Positions 21,377 through 30,363 are shown, counted from the first letter of the stretch. The stretch is DNA of 64,000 nt from CAWJTV01 sp963845695 (GCA_963845695.1 CAWJTQ010000004.1:186001-250000); one strand, 5' to 3'. Notes: generated by a model not told the origin, from the letters alone. Program-made: numbers and translations.

Positions 21377-21583
21377 GTGAAGGGATTCATCGCTGATGCC
21401 AACATTCAAGGACTGGTCGAACATCTGCGGGCGCAAAGCGCTCTGATCCCGCTCGCGAGCCGAGGCGCTGACGGCCAACTCGGAGTTGACCTTGGGATCC
21501 GGCCGCTGATCGCGGATAATGGAAGCTGGCGGTCTCGGCCGCCTCGTTCCCTCACTGGAGGTCATTCATGTCGAGCGACGTGA
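21377..21583 (+). pseudogene. Possible fragment of a DUF5615/PIN-like toxin
   Basis: The frame begins KGFIADANIQGLVEHLRA, like the first strand and helix of small PIN-like planctomycete proteins, then drifts into unrelated sequence. It lies just before a PIN module. The evidence is weak. Confidence 0.3.
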
Positions 21584-21846
21584 AATCCGAGCTCTTCGAG
21601 ATTCATTACGACGGCCTGCGCGACGACCAGGGCCTGATCCCGGCGTTCGGCCCGGCGCGGCTCGACGACCAGGGTCGAATCGTCATGTCGAAGGAAGAGC
21701 GCCGGGCCAGGGCCGAGGCCGCCGTCCGCGTGCTCAAGGCGATCGAGCAACGGCCCGACGACGACCCGCCTGGGACCGAGGGAGAGTTCATGCGCAACTT
21801 CGATGAGAGCCATCCCCACCGGCCTCAGTTCGAGGGATACTACTGA
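21568..21846 (+). CDS. Putative antitoxin of PIN-domain module
   Basis: A 92-aa acidic protein (MSSDVKSELFEIHYDGLRDD) with a helical, charged middle (SKEERRARAEAAVRVLKAIEQ) and an unstructured tail ending RPQFEGYY. It sits 3 nt before a PIN-domain gene on the same strand, preceded by GGAGG, so it is probably the partner antitoxin. I recognise no DNA-binding fold; the role is inferred from position. Confidence 0.55.
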   Translation: MSSDVKSELFEIHYDGLRDDQGLIPAFGPARLDDQGRIVMSKEERRARAEAAVRVLKAIEQRPDDDPPGTEGEFMRNFDESHPHRPQFEGYY

Positions 21847-21849
21847 CGC

Positions 21850-22311
21850 ATGGACAGGTACGTCTTGCTCGACAGCGGGCCGCTCGGCCTGGCCGTGTGC
21901 CGGCGCGGCACGAAGGACGTCGATCGGTTGCGGAACCGGCTCGCCGAACTGGAGATGGCGGGCGTCTCGATCCTGATTCCGGCGGTGATCGATTACGAGG
22001 TCCGCCGGGAGTTGGTCCGGGTCCGGGCAACGGCCAAACTCAAGAACTTGGCGGACATGCAGCAACGCTTCCTCATGCTGCCCGTCTCCGAAGTGGCCTG
22101 GCTCCGGGCGGCCGAGTTCTGGGCCTTATCGCGACGGATGGGGCTTCCCACCGGCTCGGACGCGGCCCTCGACGTGGATGCCATCCTGGCCGGGTGCGCA
22201 GCCACCGTGGGACAGCCGGGCGATGAGGTGATCATCGCGTCGAGCAACGTCCGGCACCTGTCGAGGTTCCCGGGCATCGACGCGCGGGAGTGGATCTCCA
22301 TCGCGCCTTGA
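21850..22311 (+). CDS. PIN-domain protein, VapC-like toxin
   Basis: PIN-domain ribonucleases of toxin-antitoxin systems cut RNA with a cluster of acidic residues. The 153-aa protein starts YVLLDSGPLG (the first Asp of the site) and has IPAVIDYEVRREL (Glu) and SDAALDVDAILAGCA (Asp), ending EVIIASSNVRHLSRF, the usual order. It directly follows the small acidic gene, as expected for an antitoxin-toxin pair. Confidence 0.8.
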   Translation: MDRYVLLDSGPLGLAVCRRGTKDVDRLRNRLAELEMAGVSILIPAVIDYEVRRELVRVRATAKLKNLADMQQRFLMLPVSEVAWLRAAEFWALSRRMGLPTGSDAALDVDAILAGCAATVGQPGDEVIIASSNVRHLSRFPGIDAREWISIAP

Positions 22312-22334
22312 GGGCCTCGGTCGCGTCAACGGGG

Positions 22335-22392
22335 GGAGAACAACAGGGTCAGGAACCGTTCTTGGAGAACAACAGGGTCAGGAACCGTTCTT
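22335..22392. repeat. Tandem 29-bp duplication
   Basis: The unit GGAGAACAACAGGGTCAGGA... (29 bases, ending CCGTTCTT) occurs twice in direct succession just after the PIN gene. The core GGGTCAGGAACCGTT resembles repeated tails I associate with planctomycete REP-type elements; that link is recollection only. Confidence 0.6.
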
Positions 22393-22626
22393 GGTCTCCA
22401 ATTGGGGACTTCCCCAGGATTTTGAGGTCAGACCCCGAGCTTTCTTCCGCCGTTTTCGTGAGATCGCACTCCCACCGATCTCTTGCTCGACCAAGGATTG
22501 CCTGCTATGCATGACGCATGAGCGCATCACGAGGATGGCCACGGATCATCAGCCGCACGGCTGCGCTGGCGAAAGGACTTGCCATCAAGCTGCACCTCTG
22601 GCGCAGTTGCTGAGCTGACCCCCGCC

Positions 22627-23094
22627 ATGATCGGCACGCCGCCATCGAAACGGTCCCTGTGGCCTGACCCGGCGGCGCACGCCAGGGATTTCGCCGAGCG
22701 GTAAGCCGAACCGATCCATGACCACGTCGAGAACCGGATGATGGAGCTCGGCATCCCTACCGACCGGATCGGCGCACGGAAATACGGCTGCCCGCACCGT
22801 GCTTTCTGGCCCGAGGAGACGACCGGCGGCGGCAACGTCCCTGGCAGGCGGCTCCCCGTCGATTCAGGCGTGTTCAACACCGAGCTGATGGCCAACCGCC
22901 CCGAAGCGGGGGACGTCTGGGCAAAAGCGAGGCTCCGCGATCGGATCGACGCCATCATCGCCCATGAGGACGCAGAGAGTCTGACCGGCGACCATGACCT
23001 TGCCGAGGCGATGGCTCCGGACACGACGCTCCCAATCACGGATGGGGCGCGCCAAATCCTTCGGGCGATCAGGGGGAGTCCCCAGGAGCGGTGA
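22627..23094 (+). CDS. Hypothetical protein with in-frame stop near residue 26
   Basis: From ATG 22627 the frame reads MIGTPPSKRSLWPDPAAHARDFAER, then TAA (22702-22704), then continues with the same coding character (AEPIHDHVENRMMELGIPTDRIG...). A shorter gene could start at ATG 22738 (118 aa, MMELGIPTDRIG). The C-terminal half (WAKARLRDRIDAIIAHEDAE, DHDLAEAMAPDT) looks soluble and acidic. I do not recognise the family. The next gene starts 1 nt after its stop, so they are probably co-transcribed. Confidence 0.5.
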
Positions 23095-23095
23095 C

Positions 23096-23428
23096 GTGAT
23101 CCATTACCTGACGGTGGGGCATCTTGACGCGGAAGCACTCGGTCAGTGCGCGGCCGTGGCGACCCGACCACTCGACGAGACGACGGTCCGCCGCGTGCTG
23201 GCCGAGTTCCCGGGCATCAAGGCCGAACGCAAAGATGGGTACATGGTCCTGCCGTGGCACGGCCTCGGGCCGGTGGGCGTGAGTGAGGCATTTGCCCTCC
23301 GGCTCCACGAGCTGACCGGCTGCTTGATCGCCGATCGGAGGAACGGGCGTCTCATCGAGCCGGAGGCATTGTCGGGGAAGAAGAGGGCAGCGGTTCGGAA
23401 GTTGTCGCAAGTCAATCGTCGGAATTGA
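23096..23428 (+). CDS. Hypothetical protein
   Basis: A 110-aa protein from a GTG start (MIHYLTVGHLDAEALG) with an ordered alpha/beta pattern, VRRVLAEFPGIKAERKDGYMVLPWHG in the middle and a basic tail GKKRAAVRKLS. It appears to form a two-gene unit with the preceding ORF. The function is unknown. Confidence 0.5.
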   Translation: MIHYLTVGHLDAEALGQCAAVATRPLDETTVRRVLAEFPGIKAERKDGYMVLPWHGLGPVGVSEAFALRLHELTGCLIADRRNGRLIEPEALSGKKRAAVRKLSQVNRRN

Positions 23429-23706
23429 TCTGCCCGGCCGTGATCAATCGTTTCGCCGCAGATCGGCGTATTCGGTCAGGCGGTAGAGTGCCTCTTGTCA
23501 CGGCCGAGCACGCCGAGCGGCGAGATGATGAAGCGGCGAAACACATGCATGAGCAGCCCGACCTGAATTCGTTGGCGATGAGTTTCAGTGCCCGGCACCA
23601 AAACCATGATAGACCATTGAAAAAGGCGGCGAGTCCTGGCAAACGCTGGAAACCGGGCTACGCCGCTCTATCGAACCTAAGTCCCTTCAATCAAACTACT
23701 TATAGT
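23429..23706. other. Spacer without recognised gene
   Basis: Frames here give only low-complexity or frame-shadow peptides. It leads into a tRNA-like fragment and may be the end of an old mobile insertion. Confidence 0.3.
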
Positions 23707-23764
23707 GCCTCTGGCCGCCTGGTTTGCAACCAGGAGGTTGAGGGTTCGATCCCCTTCGGGAGGG
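23707..23764 (+). pseudogene. tRNA 3' fragment (Ala TGC-like), possible attachment-site scar
   Basis: CCTGG-TTTGCAA-CCAGG forms an anticodon arm with a TGC loop, followed by AGGTTG and a T-arm with GGTTCGATCCCC. The sequence then runs into CTTCGGGAGGGA. No D-arm or matching 5' acceptor strand is present, so the gene is not intact. Such 3' fragments are left by tyrosine-recombinase integration at tRNA genes. Confidence 0.4.
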
Positions 23765-23907
23765 AATGGGGACATTCCTCAATCACTTGGCGAACCAGGT
23801 AGTCCAGGAGAGTTGATTTAATGCAGACCACGTATCTTGCCGAAATAATGAGGACTGTCTTCCTGGATTGACCCCTGTGCCCTTGGCTGGCCCACTGGCT
23901 TGACCCC

Positions 23908-24498
23908 TCAAGGGAAGGCAGGTCGAAGCCACTCCGGGACGGGTTCCTGGAGATGACGCAGTTGCCCGTGATCGAAAACGGCCACTTGGCGATATGGGAC
24001 ATTCAGGTCGCTGTTGTCGTAAATCAGGACATGAGGTAATTGCGCGATGGCGGCCTGGAGATTGACGAGCGTTCGAGAAAACCTTGACCGGAGCTTGTCG
24101 TCGGGAACATCGTGACCGCCCTGCGAAACGCGCATCGCCACACGCTCGAGCGACTGATCGGCGCCGGAGAGGCCAATGTAACACAACACGACGACGGAGC
24201 CGCACCGAGCCGCCTCTGTCAGAAACGCGACCTTGTCGCCCACCGGATCGGAGAAAACCGTCTCAAAGACGAAACTCTCCCCGCGCCCGACCAGAGCCTG
24301 TCTCAATGCATCGCTCAGACGAGCCGCGTCGTACGGTTCGACGGCGAGTTCGGCGGCCAGCACATCCGCGTTCACGAATCGCAGCCCCGCCGAGGCCAGA
24401 TGGGCGTGGAAGAACGTGGTCTTCCCAGCTCCATTCGGGCCGGCAATCGCCACCAGGATCGGCCGCCGATCAAACTCGGCGAACTCCATCAGGGGCAT
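23908..24498 (-). CDS. Zeta-toxin-family P-loop kinase
   Basis: Zeta toxins phosphorylate UDP-N-acetylglucosamine and block wall synthesis. The 196-aa protein has Walker A AGPNGAGKTTF, VNADVLAAEL, and FETVFSDPVGDKVAFL matching the conserved FETV substrate-binding stretch. RVSQGGHDVPDDKLRSRFSR is the nucleotide-contact segment. The upstream gene overlaps by 10 nt and is a ParD-like antitoxin instead of the classical epsilon. Confidence 0.85.
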   Translation of the reverse strand: MPLMEFAEFDRRPILVAIAGPNGAGKTTFFHAHLASAGLRFVNADVLAAELAVEPYDAARLSDALRQALVGRGESFVFETVFSDPVGDKVAFLTEAARCGSVVVLCYIGLSGADQSLERVAMRVSQGGHDVPDDKLRSRFSRTLVNLQAAIAQLPHVLIYDNSDLNVPYRQVAVFDHGQLRHLQEPVPEWLRPAFP

Positions 24499-24863
24499 GG
24501 GTCCGCCTGGAATTCCCGACCCACGAATCGCCCCACGGTTCGCGTGCCATCGGCAGCGACGCGAACCACCACGCCCGGCGAGCCTGGAACCGGCAGATAG
24601 TGGGGAAACGGCCTCAACTCAAGGTATTCCACCACACGCCGGCGCCCCGTAGTCGAATCCACCGAGGCCAGGCACTCGGAAAGCGGCACTGCTGCGCCGG
24701 CCCGCCGGAGGGCGAGTGCTCGGGAGCCCTCGAGCAAGGGCTCGATCGCTCGGCCGAGTTGTGCCCAGAACTCGATCTGACCGGCAATCGAGCGCTCCGC
24801 GATCTCCGCGGTCAGTCGGGCATCGAGGATGAGTTCATCAGATATCTTGACCGGTTGACTCAT
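24489..24863 (-). CDS. ParD-like antitoxin
   Basis: A 124-aa protein: MSQPVKISDELILDARLTAE followed by SIAGQIEFWAQLGRAIEPLL is the ribbon-helix-helix motif of the ParD-like antitoxin family. A C-terminal extension of about 70 residues (RRRVVEYLELRPFPHY, GTRTVGRFVGREFQ) may contact the toxin. It is first in the operon with the zeta-type kinase. I preferred ATG 24863 over the longer frame because the RHH starts here. Confidence 0.78.
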   Translation of the reverse strand: MSQPVKISDELILDARLTAEIAERSIAGQIEFWAQLGRAIEPLLEGSRALALRRAGAAVPLSECLASVDSTTGRRRVVEYLELRPFPHYLPVPGSPGVVVRVAADGTRTVGRFVGREFQADPCP

Positions 24864-24870
24864 AGGTCGA

Positions 24871-24889
24871 TGGTAGCATTTTGCTACCA
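24871..24889. promoter_or_regulatory. Dyad in the ParD-like/zeta promoter, candidate operator
   Basis: TGGTAGCA-TTT-TGCTACCA is an exact 8-bp inverted repeat 7 bases upstream of the antitoxin start, where a ribbon-helix-helix antitoxin would bind to autoregulate. Confidence 0.65.
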
Positions 24890-24989
24890 GCTTGACAAGT
24901 CTATCTACGCCCAGGTTTCCACGACCCGGCGAGAGAAGCGAATCAAGGGGCACTCGGCCGTATGAGTTTCACTGCCGTGGCACCAAAAC

Positions 24990-25345
24990 TGTGGTAAACC
25001 ATGAAAATACTCTGGAAGCGACCAACGTCACTGTGGGCCCAGGCGCCGCCTTGCGGCTCGCCAGCTCCGCTCGCCACCGTGCGCGATTGACGGCCCCGAC
25101 GGGCACGCTGGTCCGGCGTCGAGTTCTCGGTCACATCGATGTACATGGCCGCGCATTCGTCGGCCGAGAGCTGCAATCCGGGTACGAGCGTAAGCCGCCC
25201 GACGGCGTGGAACGGCGCTTGCGTTTCCCTCCACGCGACGCTCGTGTTCTCGATCCAGAAGTCAGCGTCCCAACGAGGGCCTTGATCCGGTTGGCGGCGG
25301 CGCCGGTGTAGGCGGTGTAGACGAAAGCGGGGTGCCGGCGTTGTT
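24990..25345 (-). pseudogene. Frameshifted C-terminal fragment of a catalase-like haem protein
   Basis: Joining frames on the minus strand gives AFVYTAYTGAAANRIKALVG, DADFWIENTSVAWRETQAPF, HAVGRLTLVPGLQLSADECA, MYIDVTENSTPDQ and VPVGAVNRARWRAELASRKA. This reads as a conserved protein end, resembling the tail of SrpA-type catalase-like proteins as I remember them. At least two frame changes and the missing N-terminus mark it as a remnant. Confidence 0.4.
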
Positions 25346-25436
25346 CCCGAAATCGGGCACCCCAGGCTCGACGATGGACAGAAGATTCACATGGGCCAGA
25401 CGAGATCGGATCGGCGTCACTCTCAAATGGCCGGCA

Positions 25437-27155
25437 TCAATCTCCCGCGGTGTAAATGGTCTTCCCCTCCTTGATCGTCTCGAGGACCTTGATGTCCTTG
25501 ATCTTCATCGGATCGACCTTGAGGGGGTTCTGATCGAGGACCACCAGGTCAGCAAGCTTGCCGGTTTCCAGCGATCCCTTGGACGCTTGTTCGCCATACT
25601 GATCAGCGACATGGATGGTCATGGCCTTCAGCGCCTCCAGCGGGCCGATGCGCTGATCCGGCCCGATGACTTCGCCGCCGCGCGACACGCGGTTGACCGC
25701 GGACCACATCATGAACATCTGATCGAGCGGCGCCACGACGAAGTCGGTGTGGTTCGTCGGCCGCAGCCCCTTGTCGATGGCCGCCCTCATCGGGCTGATG
25801 AAGCTCGCCTGTTCTCGGCCGCGATTGGCGATGTGGGCTTCCGCGAAGTAGAACGTGTGCAGCGTGTAGAACGACGGGATGACCTTGTATTGCACGAGCT
25901 TGTCGAGCTGGTCCGGTCGGACGAACTGCGCGTGGATCAGTGTGACGTGTCGGTCCCTGGTCAGGTCACCGGCCGCCGCGAACTCATGCGCCTTCAGGAA
26001 CACGTCGATGGCCGCGTCTCCGTTGGCGTGCAGGTTCAGCGGCACGCCCAGGTCGTAGACGCGCTGGACCATCTGCTTCACGGTCTCTTCCGGGAACGTC
26101 AGTTCGCCTCGCCAGTTCTTCTGGCCTCCGGGTCCGCCGTTCCGGTACGGTTTGGTGAAGAAGGCGGTCTTGCCCTGGGGCGAGCCATCGATCGTGATCT
26201 TGACGCCTCCGATCTTCAGGCGCTTGACGTACTGGCCCCAGCCGCTGACCGGGTTGGCTTCCAGCACCTTGTCCAGGTCGGTGATGAAGGGATAGGCGAT
26301 GACGTCGATGAGATTGGCGCCGGCGTTGCTCACGCGCTTCATGACCTCAAGGTCATCGGCGTGTGTGGCCCCTTCGTGGGCCGTCGTGATACCGGCCCGG
26401 GCGTAGAGTCTCTGTCCGGCACGCGACCAGGGAATCTCCTGGGCGCGGGTCGGCCTGGGCAGGGACGCGACGATCGGCAGATAGGCGGTCTCCATGAGCA
26501 AGCCCGCGGGCTCACGGGAGCCCGGCTTGCGGAGGATGACGCCGCCGGGCGGGGTCTGGGTTTCGGCCGTGATGTTCCACTTCTTCATCGCGGCCGAGTT
26601 CAGCACCGCGCCGTGCATCGACACGTGCCCGACGAGCACCGGGTTGTCCGGGAACTCCGTGTCGAGGTCGTCCCGGGTCAGCCCGACGCCGTTCGGCATG
26701 ACGTTCTCGTCGTACCCGTACGCCTGGATCACCTCGCCCTTCGGGATCGTGTTCCGATCGCGGAACTTCACGAGCTCGGCCACGATGCTGGCGGGGTCCT
26801 TGCCCGGCCCGGCGGGAGGCGCGTAGACGTTGACCTGATTGGCCACGGTCAGCGAGGTGAAGTAGTGGCTGTGGGCGTCGATGAAGCTGGGCAGTAGGGT
26901 CTTTCCCGCCAGGTCGACGACCTGCGTGGTCGCCCCCTTGTGGGCCAGCTCGATCGCGGCCCGCGCACCGACGGCGAGGATCTTCCCATCCTTCACCGCG
27001 AGCGCCTCGGCAGTCGGCTGTTGGTCGTTCACGGTGACGATGTCGCCGCCCGTGTAGATGGTGTCGGCGACCTGGGCGTGGGTCGCGCAGACTGACATGA
27101 GCCAGATTGCCCCGATCAGCGTGGGGACGATCGGTGCGTTGACACGTGCCCTCAT
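25437..27155 (-). CDS. Secreted YtcJ-like amidohydrolase
   Basis: A 572-aa metal-dependent hydrolase of the amidohydrolase superfamily (YtcJ/NfdA group). A signal peptide (PIVPTLIGAIWLMSVCATHA) precedes DTIYTGGDIVTVNDQQPTAE. LLPSFIDAHSHYFTSL holds the HxH metal pair, NLHANGDAAIDVFL a further His, and TNHTDFVVAPLDQMF with the GSLETGKLADLVVLDQNPL end complete the fold. It probably cleaves N-acyl or formamide bonds; the substrate cannot be told. The ATG at 27155 has AGGAG eight bases upstream. Confidence 0.85.
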   Translation of the reverse strand: MRARVNAPIVPTLIGAIWLMSVCATHAQVADTIYTGGDIVTVNDQQPTAEALAVKDGKILAVGARAAIELAHKGATTQVVDLAGKTLLPSFIDAHSHYFTSLTVANQVNVYAPPAGPGKDPASIVAELVKFRDRNTIPKGEVIQAYGYDENVMPNGVGLTRDDLDTEFPDNPVLVGHVSMHGAVLNSAAMKKWNITAETQTPPGGVILRKPGSREPAGLLMETAYLPIVASLPRPTRAQEIPWSRAGQRLYARAGITTAHEGATHADDLEVMKRVSNAGANLIDVIAYPFITDLDKVLEANPVSGWGQYVKRLKIGGVKITIDGSPQGKTAFFTKPYRNGGPGGQKNWRGELTFPEETVKQMVQRVYDLGVPLNLHANGDAAIDVFLKAHEFAAAGDLTRDRHVTLIHAQFVRPDQLDKLVQYKVIPSFYTLHTFYFAEAHIANRGREQASFISPMRAAIDKGLRPTNHTDFVVAPLDQMFMMWSAVNRVSRGGEVIGPDQRIGPLEALKAMTIHVADQYGEQASKGSLETGKLADLVVLDQNPLKVDPMKIKDIKVLETIKEGKTIYTAGD

Positions 27156-27247
27156 CTGCGATTTCTCCTTTTCGAAGCCGCGGGCTTTCTCGTCACGACA
27201 CGGCAACATGCCGCCTCGATCTGTGAACTTTATCGCGTTCGCAAGAC

Positions 27248-27835
27248 CTATCGACTCATCAGGGGTTTTCCAGTGTACTCGAGCGGGAGTCTGATCCCCC
27301 TGTGCCTACCCCTCAGTGACCAACGCGCCCAGGTGACCTGGATCAGCGCCGTGACGACAAACCGTTCGGCAATGGTCACATCCACGCGGGCAAGCCAGGA
27401 ATTGCGGGCGAGCGTTTTGAGGATCTGGCGTTCGACGTCGCGAATGCCTTGAGGCTGGATTTGTTCTGAGTTCCGGGCGACGTCGAGCGCGAAGTGGGCC
27501 GGGGCTCCATCGCCGCTCGACGCCGGGGCGAGCTCGGTGATCCGCTTGAGCCACTCCAGCGCCAGTCCCTCAGCGAAGGTCGCCTGCTCGGAGGTCAATT
27601 CACGGAGGTCGGCGGCACCGCCTTGCTGGTCGGGCGTTCGGAAGAGGTCGCCGTAGTAGGCCGAGCGGCTTTCGATCGCGTCGGGGCGCGAGCGTAGTGG
27701 CCAGAGGCGGTCTGCAAGGTCCGCGCGGCCCGCCAGGCGTACGCCCCCCGCAAGCGCCGGCAACCATTCGGCCTCCACACCGTCGAGCGTCAACTGCTCG
27801 TTGTCGATACCGTGGACCAAGACGATCACGGTCAT
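27248..27835 (-). CDS. Alpha/beta-hydrolase-like N-terminal protein, probably truncated
   Basis: About 195 aa starting MTVIVLVHGIDNEQLTLDG, the oxyanion-loop HG motif of PGAP1-like hydrolases, followed by EAEWLPALAGGVRLAGRADL and a SAYYGDLF segment. The protein stops before any GxSxG nucleophile elbow, so compared with its relatives (about 300 aa) it appears shortened. I preferred the ATG at 27835 with GGAGAG six bases upstream. Confidence 0.55.
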   Translation of the reverse strand: MTVIVLVHGIDNEQLTLDGVEAEWLPALAGGVRLAGRADLADRLWPLRSRPDAIESRSAYYGDLFRTPDQQGGAADLRELTSEQATFAEGLALEWLKRITELAPASSGDGAPAHFALDVARNSEQIQPQGIRDVERQILKTLARNSWLARVDVTIAERFVVTALIQVTWARWSLRGRHRGIRLPLEYTGKPLMSR

Positions 27836-27970
27836 CTTTGGACTCTCCACGCGAATCGTTTGTCGTGTGACAACCCTGATGCGGCCGATGTCGCGAATCC
27901 TAGCCGGAGTATCGAAACCGGCAGATCCGCATCAAGAATCGCCGGCGACCCGAGCGGTTCACGAGCAGTT

Positions 27971-28017
27971 TTATAAATACAAAACATATAAATATTGAAA
28001 TATTTTATTTATTTTGT
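27971..28017. repeat. AT-rich imperfect inverted repeat
   Basis: A block of nearly pure A/T, ACAAAACATATAAATATT-GAA-ATATTTTATTTATTTTGT, folds on itself with a few mismatches, in a region otherwise around two-thirds GC. It lies between the minus-strand stop of the M60 gene and the downstream hydrolase start and may be a terminator, promoter or insertion scar. Confidence 0.5.
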
Positions 28018-28146
28018 GGTCGCTGATGATATCAGTGCACGGATGATCCACCTGTTTACAGGTGCACGGCTCTCGAGCGATTCGCGCTCGGGTCGTGCAC
28101 GCGCCACATGAGCGCCTGGGTGTGTGCAACTCGTTCGTGCCGCGTT

Positions 28147-30363
28147 CTAGGGCCTGGGTCCAAGGCCAGGGGGCATCCAGGACGGGAGCTTCTCGATCGA
28201 GGCCCGCGCACGTTCGCGGGTCGGGACACCCCATGCCTGGAAGAACGGCCCCAGGTTCTTGCCGACGGCCTTCGAGAATCGGACCAGCCACTGGTCGCGC
28301 TTGTCGTCGTCCGACTTCGGCCGCTGGGCGTCCGGGAGGCGCCGGTACTCCGCGAAGACCTCCTCGAAGGGCTTCGGGCCGAACGCTTCATAGAGCTGGA
28401 TGTACATCATCAGGGCCAGAAACGGGTCGCCCTTCCACTCCGGGAATGGAGAACCCTTGGCCATGAAGGCCCGGATGCGTCGGTTCCGCTCGTGGCGATC
28501 GCGGATCGCCTCGTGGCCGGAATCAAAACGGAGCCCGAGCACCTTGTCGAAGATGTAGAGGACGATCAGATTGTTGGTCACCTCGCCGGTGCCGTCGAAG
28601 GTCCAGTCGCCGCTCTGATGATTGTGGCCCAATTCGTGAAAGAGGCCCCAGGCACCCTCTCGGCGGAGTCGCCGCTCGTTGAGGCCGAGCTTGATGCTGT
28701 CATCGATGGGAATCATGATCGGATACCCCGAGTGCATGTATCCGGCGGAGATCTGCATGTCGGCAACGATCCGTTCCGGCCTCTCGCGACGCGGGAGACT
28801 GACAAACGCATCCTGAGCCGCGACGATCTGATCCCAGAGCATCATGACCGGCCTGGGGTCGTCAAGATCGCGGACCAGGGAGGATGGAACGGTGAAGATC
28901 ACGGTCCGGCCCGCCAGCTCGGCCCAGGGACCGGGACGGCGGCGGTTCCGGGCTCTCCAGTCGTCGTGAGTCGTCACTCCGAGTTGATAGAGGGGCGCCT
29001 CCACCGCGCCGGTGATCGTGACTTCGATCCTCTGGGACGGAGTCCCGCCGGGGACGTCGATGTAGACCAAGCCGCCGAGGGAGCTGGCCGCCGTGGTGTG
29101 AACCGCCGTGATCGGAAACCGGCGGACCACCTGGGGAAGGCGTTCCCACGAATCCAGGTGCCAGAGCTGGTCCGTATGACTGCCGATCTGGACGAACAGG
29201 TTCCGGGGAAGGGCCGTCCTGGGAACGGTCACGGAGACCGGCTCGCCGGGTGCTGCATAGAGCCCAAGGCTGTGCCAGCCGGGAACGACGGTATCGATCG
29301 TCACCGTGTGCTTGCCCTGGGGAGCCTGGGCCGGCACCGCGCCGGGGAAGTTGTTCGCGGCCGCCAAAGGTCGGACCTCCTCGGGCGGCGCGTCCTGAGC
29401 GATCGCCGTCTCGAGTCCCACGGCGAACCGCCGCAACGGATCGTTCACGCCGACGGGCCTGCGATGGGTCGGCACGAGATCCAACCGCTGTAATCCCTGC
29501 AACACCTTGCTGGTCTCCGCGCGAAAACGGGACTCGGAGGCCGGGACGGTGCGGAGCGTCAGGCGGATACTCTCCAGGCCGCACGCCAGGTCCTTCGGCC
29601 CGGCCTCGCGACCGGCGTGGATGAGTTCCAGGGCACTGGCGGCGTTGACGAACCGAGAGATCTCACCCCCGGCCGTGTACCCCTTCGGTGCGGTCGGCTG
29701 GGCGAAGCCGTCAGTCCACGCCAGACCAGACTCGGCGAGGAGCCGGTTGCCGGGGAACTCCGTCATGCGCTTCTGGCTCCCTTGCTGCCAGCCCCAGCCA
29801 GTCGCCGCCGCCAGCAGACCGCCGCCCGACTCGAGATAAGCTCGGACCCGCCCGGCCTGCTCCAATGTGACGCGAAAAGGCGTCAGGACCAGGACATCGT
29901 ACCCCTGGAAACTCTGGTCAAGCGTCGTCCACACCGCTGTCCCGCCCTGGCGCTCGATCAGCGTTTGCAGGTCGTGCCCATCGATCAGCCCGACACGCGG
30001 TTTCGATTTGTCCGCCCCAGCCCAGCGTACGGCATTCCGAAGGAGCCTGCCGGTGTCCGCGACCTGGAAATGCTCCGTTGAGAAGTAACCGTCGTGCGCG
30101 AAGGCCACGATGCGGCCTCGACCGAGGCGACCCGAGGCGATCACGGCGACGTCGCTGCCTCCATCGGACTTGCCAACCACGACCGCGCTCGCCGTGGGAG
30201 CGAATACCGCCAGCGACCCGGGTGACCCGGGAGCCGCGACCTCTCGGACGCCCTCGATCATTCGCGCCCGGTCGTTCGTTCCCGCGGTCGATCCGCCGAC
30301 CTGGGCTCGAACGTACGACAGACCCGCAACCAGAACGATCACGAGGGCCCCGATGAAGCGCAT
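28147..30363 (-). CDS. Secreted M60-family (enhancin-like) metallopeptidase
   Basis: A 738-aa protein with signal peptide MRFIGALVIVLVAGLSYVRA. The first 250 residues form a glutamine-amidotransferase-like fold (SGRLGRGRIVAFAHDGYFS; YDVLVLTPFRVTLEQAGRVR). The rest is the M60 peptidase domain with SSLGGLVYIDVPGG, GYPIMIPIDDS and the zinc site LFHELGHNHQS, with the downstream Glu in DGTGEVTNN. M60 enzymes attack mucin-type glycoproteins. It probably acts on extracellular glycoprotein; no partner gene is adjacent. Confidence 0.85.
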   Translation of the reverse strand: MRFIGALVIVLVAGLSYVRAQVGGSTAGTNDRARMIEGVREVAAPGSPGSLAVFAPTASAVVVGKSDGGSDVAVIASGRLGRGRIVAFAHDGYFSTEHFQVADTGRLLRNAVRWAGADKSKPRVGLIDGHDLQTLIERQGGTAVWTTLDQSFQGYDVLVLTPFRVTLEQAGRVRAYLESGGGLLAAATGWGWQQGSQKRMTEFPGNRLLAESGLAWTDGFAQPTAPKGYTAGGEISRFVNAASALELIHAGREAGPKDLACGLESIRLTLRTVPASESRFRAETSKVLQGLQRLDLVPTHRRPVGVNDPLRRFAVGLETAIAQDAPPEEVRPLAAANNFPGAVPAQAPQGKHTVTIDTVVPGWHSLGLYAAPGEPVSVTVPRTALPRNLFVQIGSHTDQLWHLDSWERLPQVVRRFPITAVHTTAASSLGGLVYIDVPGGTPSQRIEVTITGAVEAPLYQLGVTTHDDWRARNRRRPGPWAELAGRTVIFTVPSSLVRDLDDPRPVMMLWDQIVAAQDAFVSLPRRERPERIVADMQISAGYMHSGYPIMIPIDDSIKLGLNERRLRREGAWGLFHELGHNHQSGDWTFDGTGEVTNNLIVLYIFDKVLGLRFDSGHEAIRDRHERNRRIRAFMAKGSPFPEWKGDPFLALMMYIQLYEAFGPKPFEEVFAEYRRLPDAQRPKSDDDKRDQWLVRFSKAVGKNLGPFFQAWGVPTRERARASIEKLPSWMPPGLGPRP

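Noticed and set aside
23707..23764. A complete tRNA gene
   Set aside because: Anticodon and T arms are present but the D-arm and 5' acceptor strand are not, so only a fragment is claimed.
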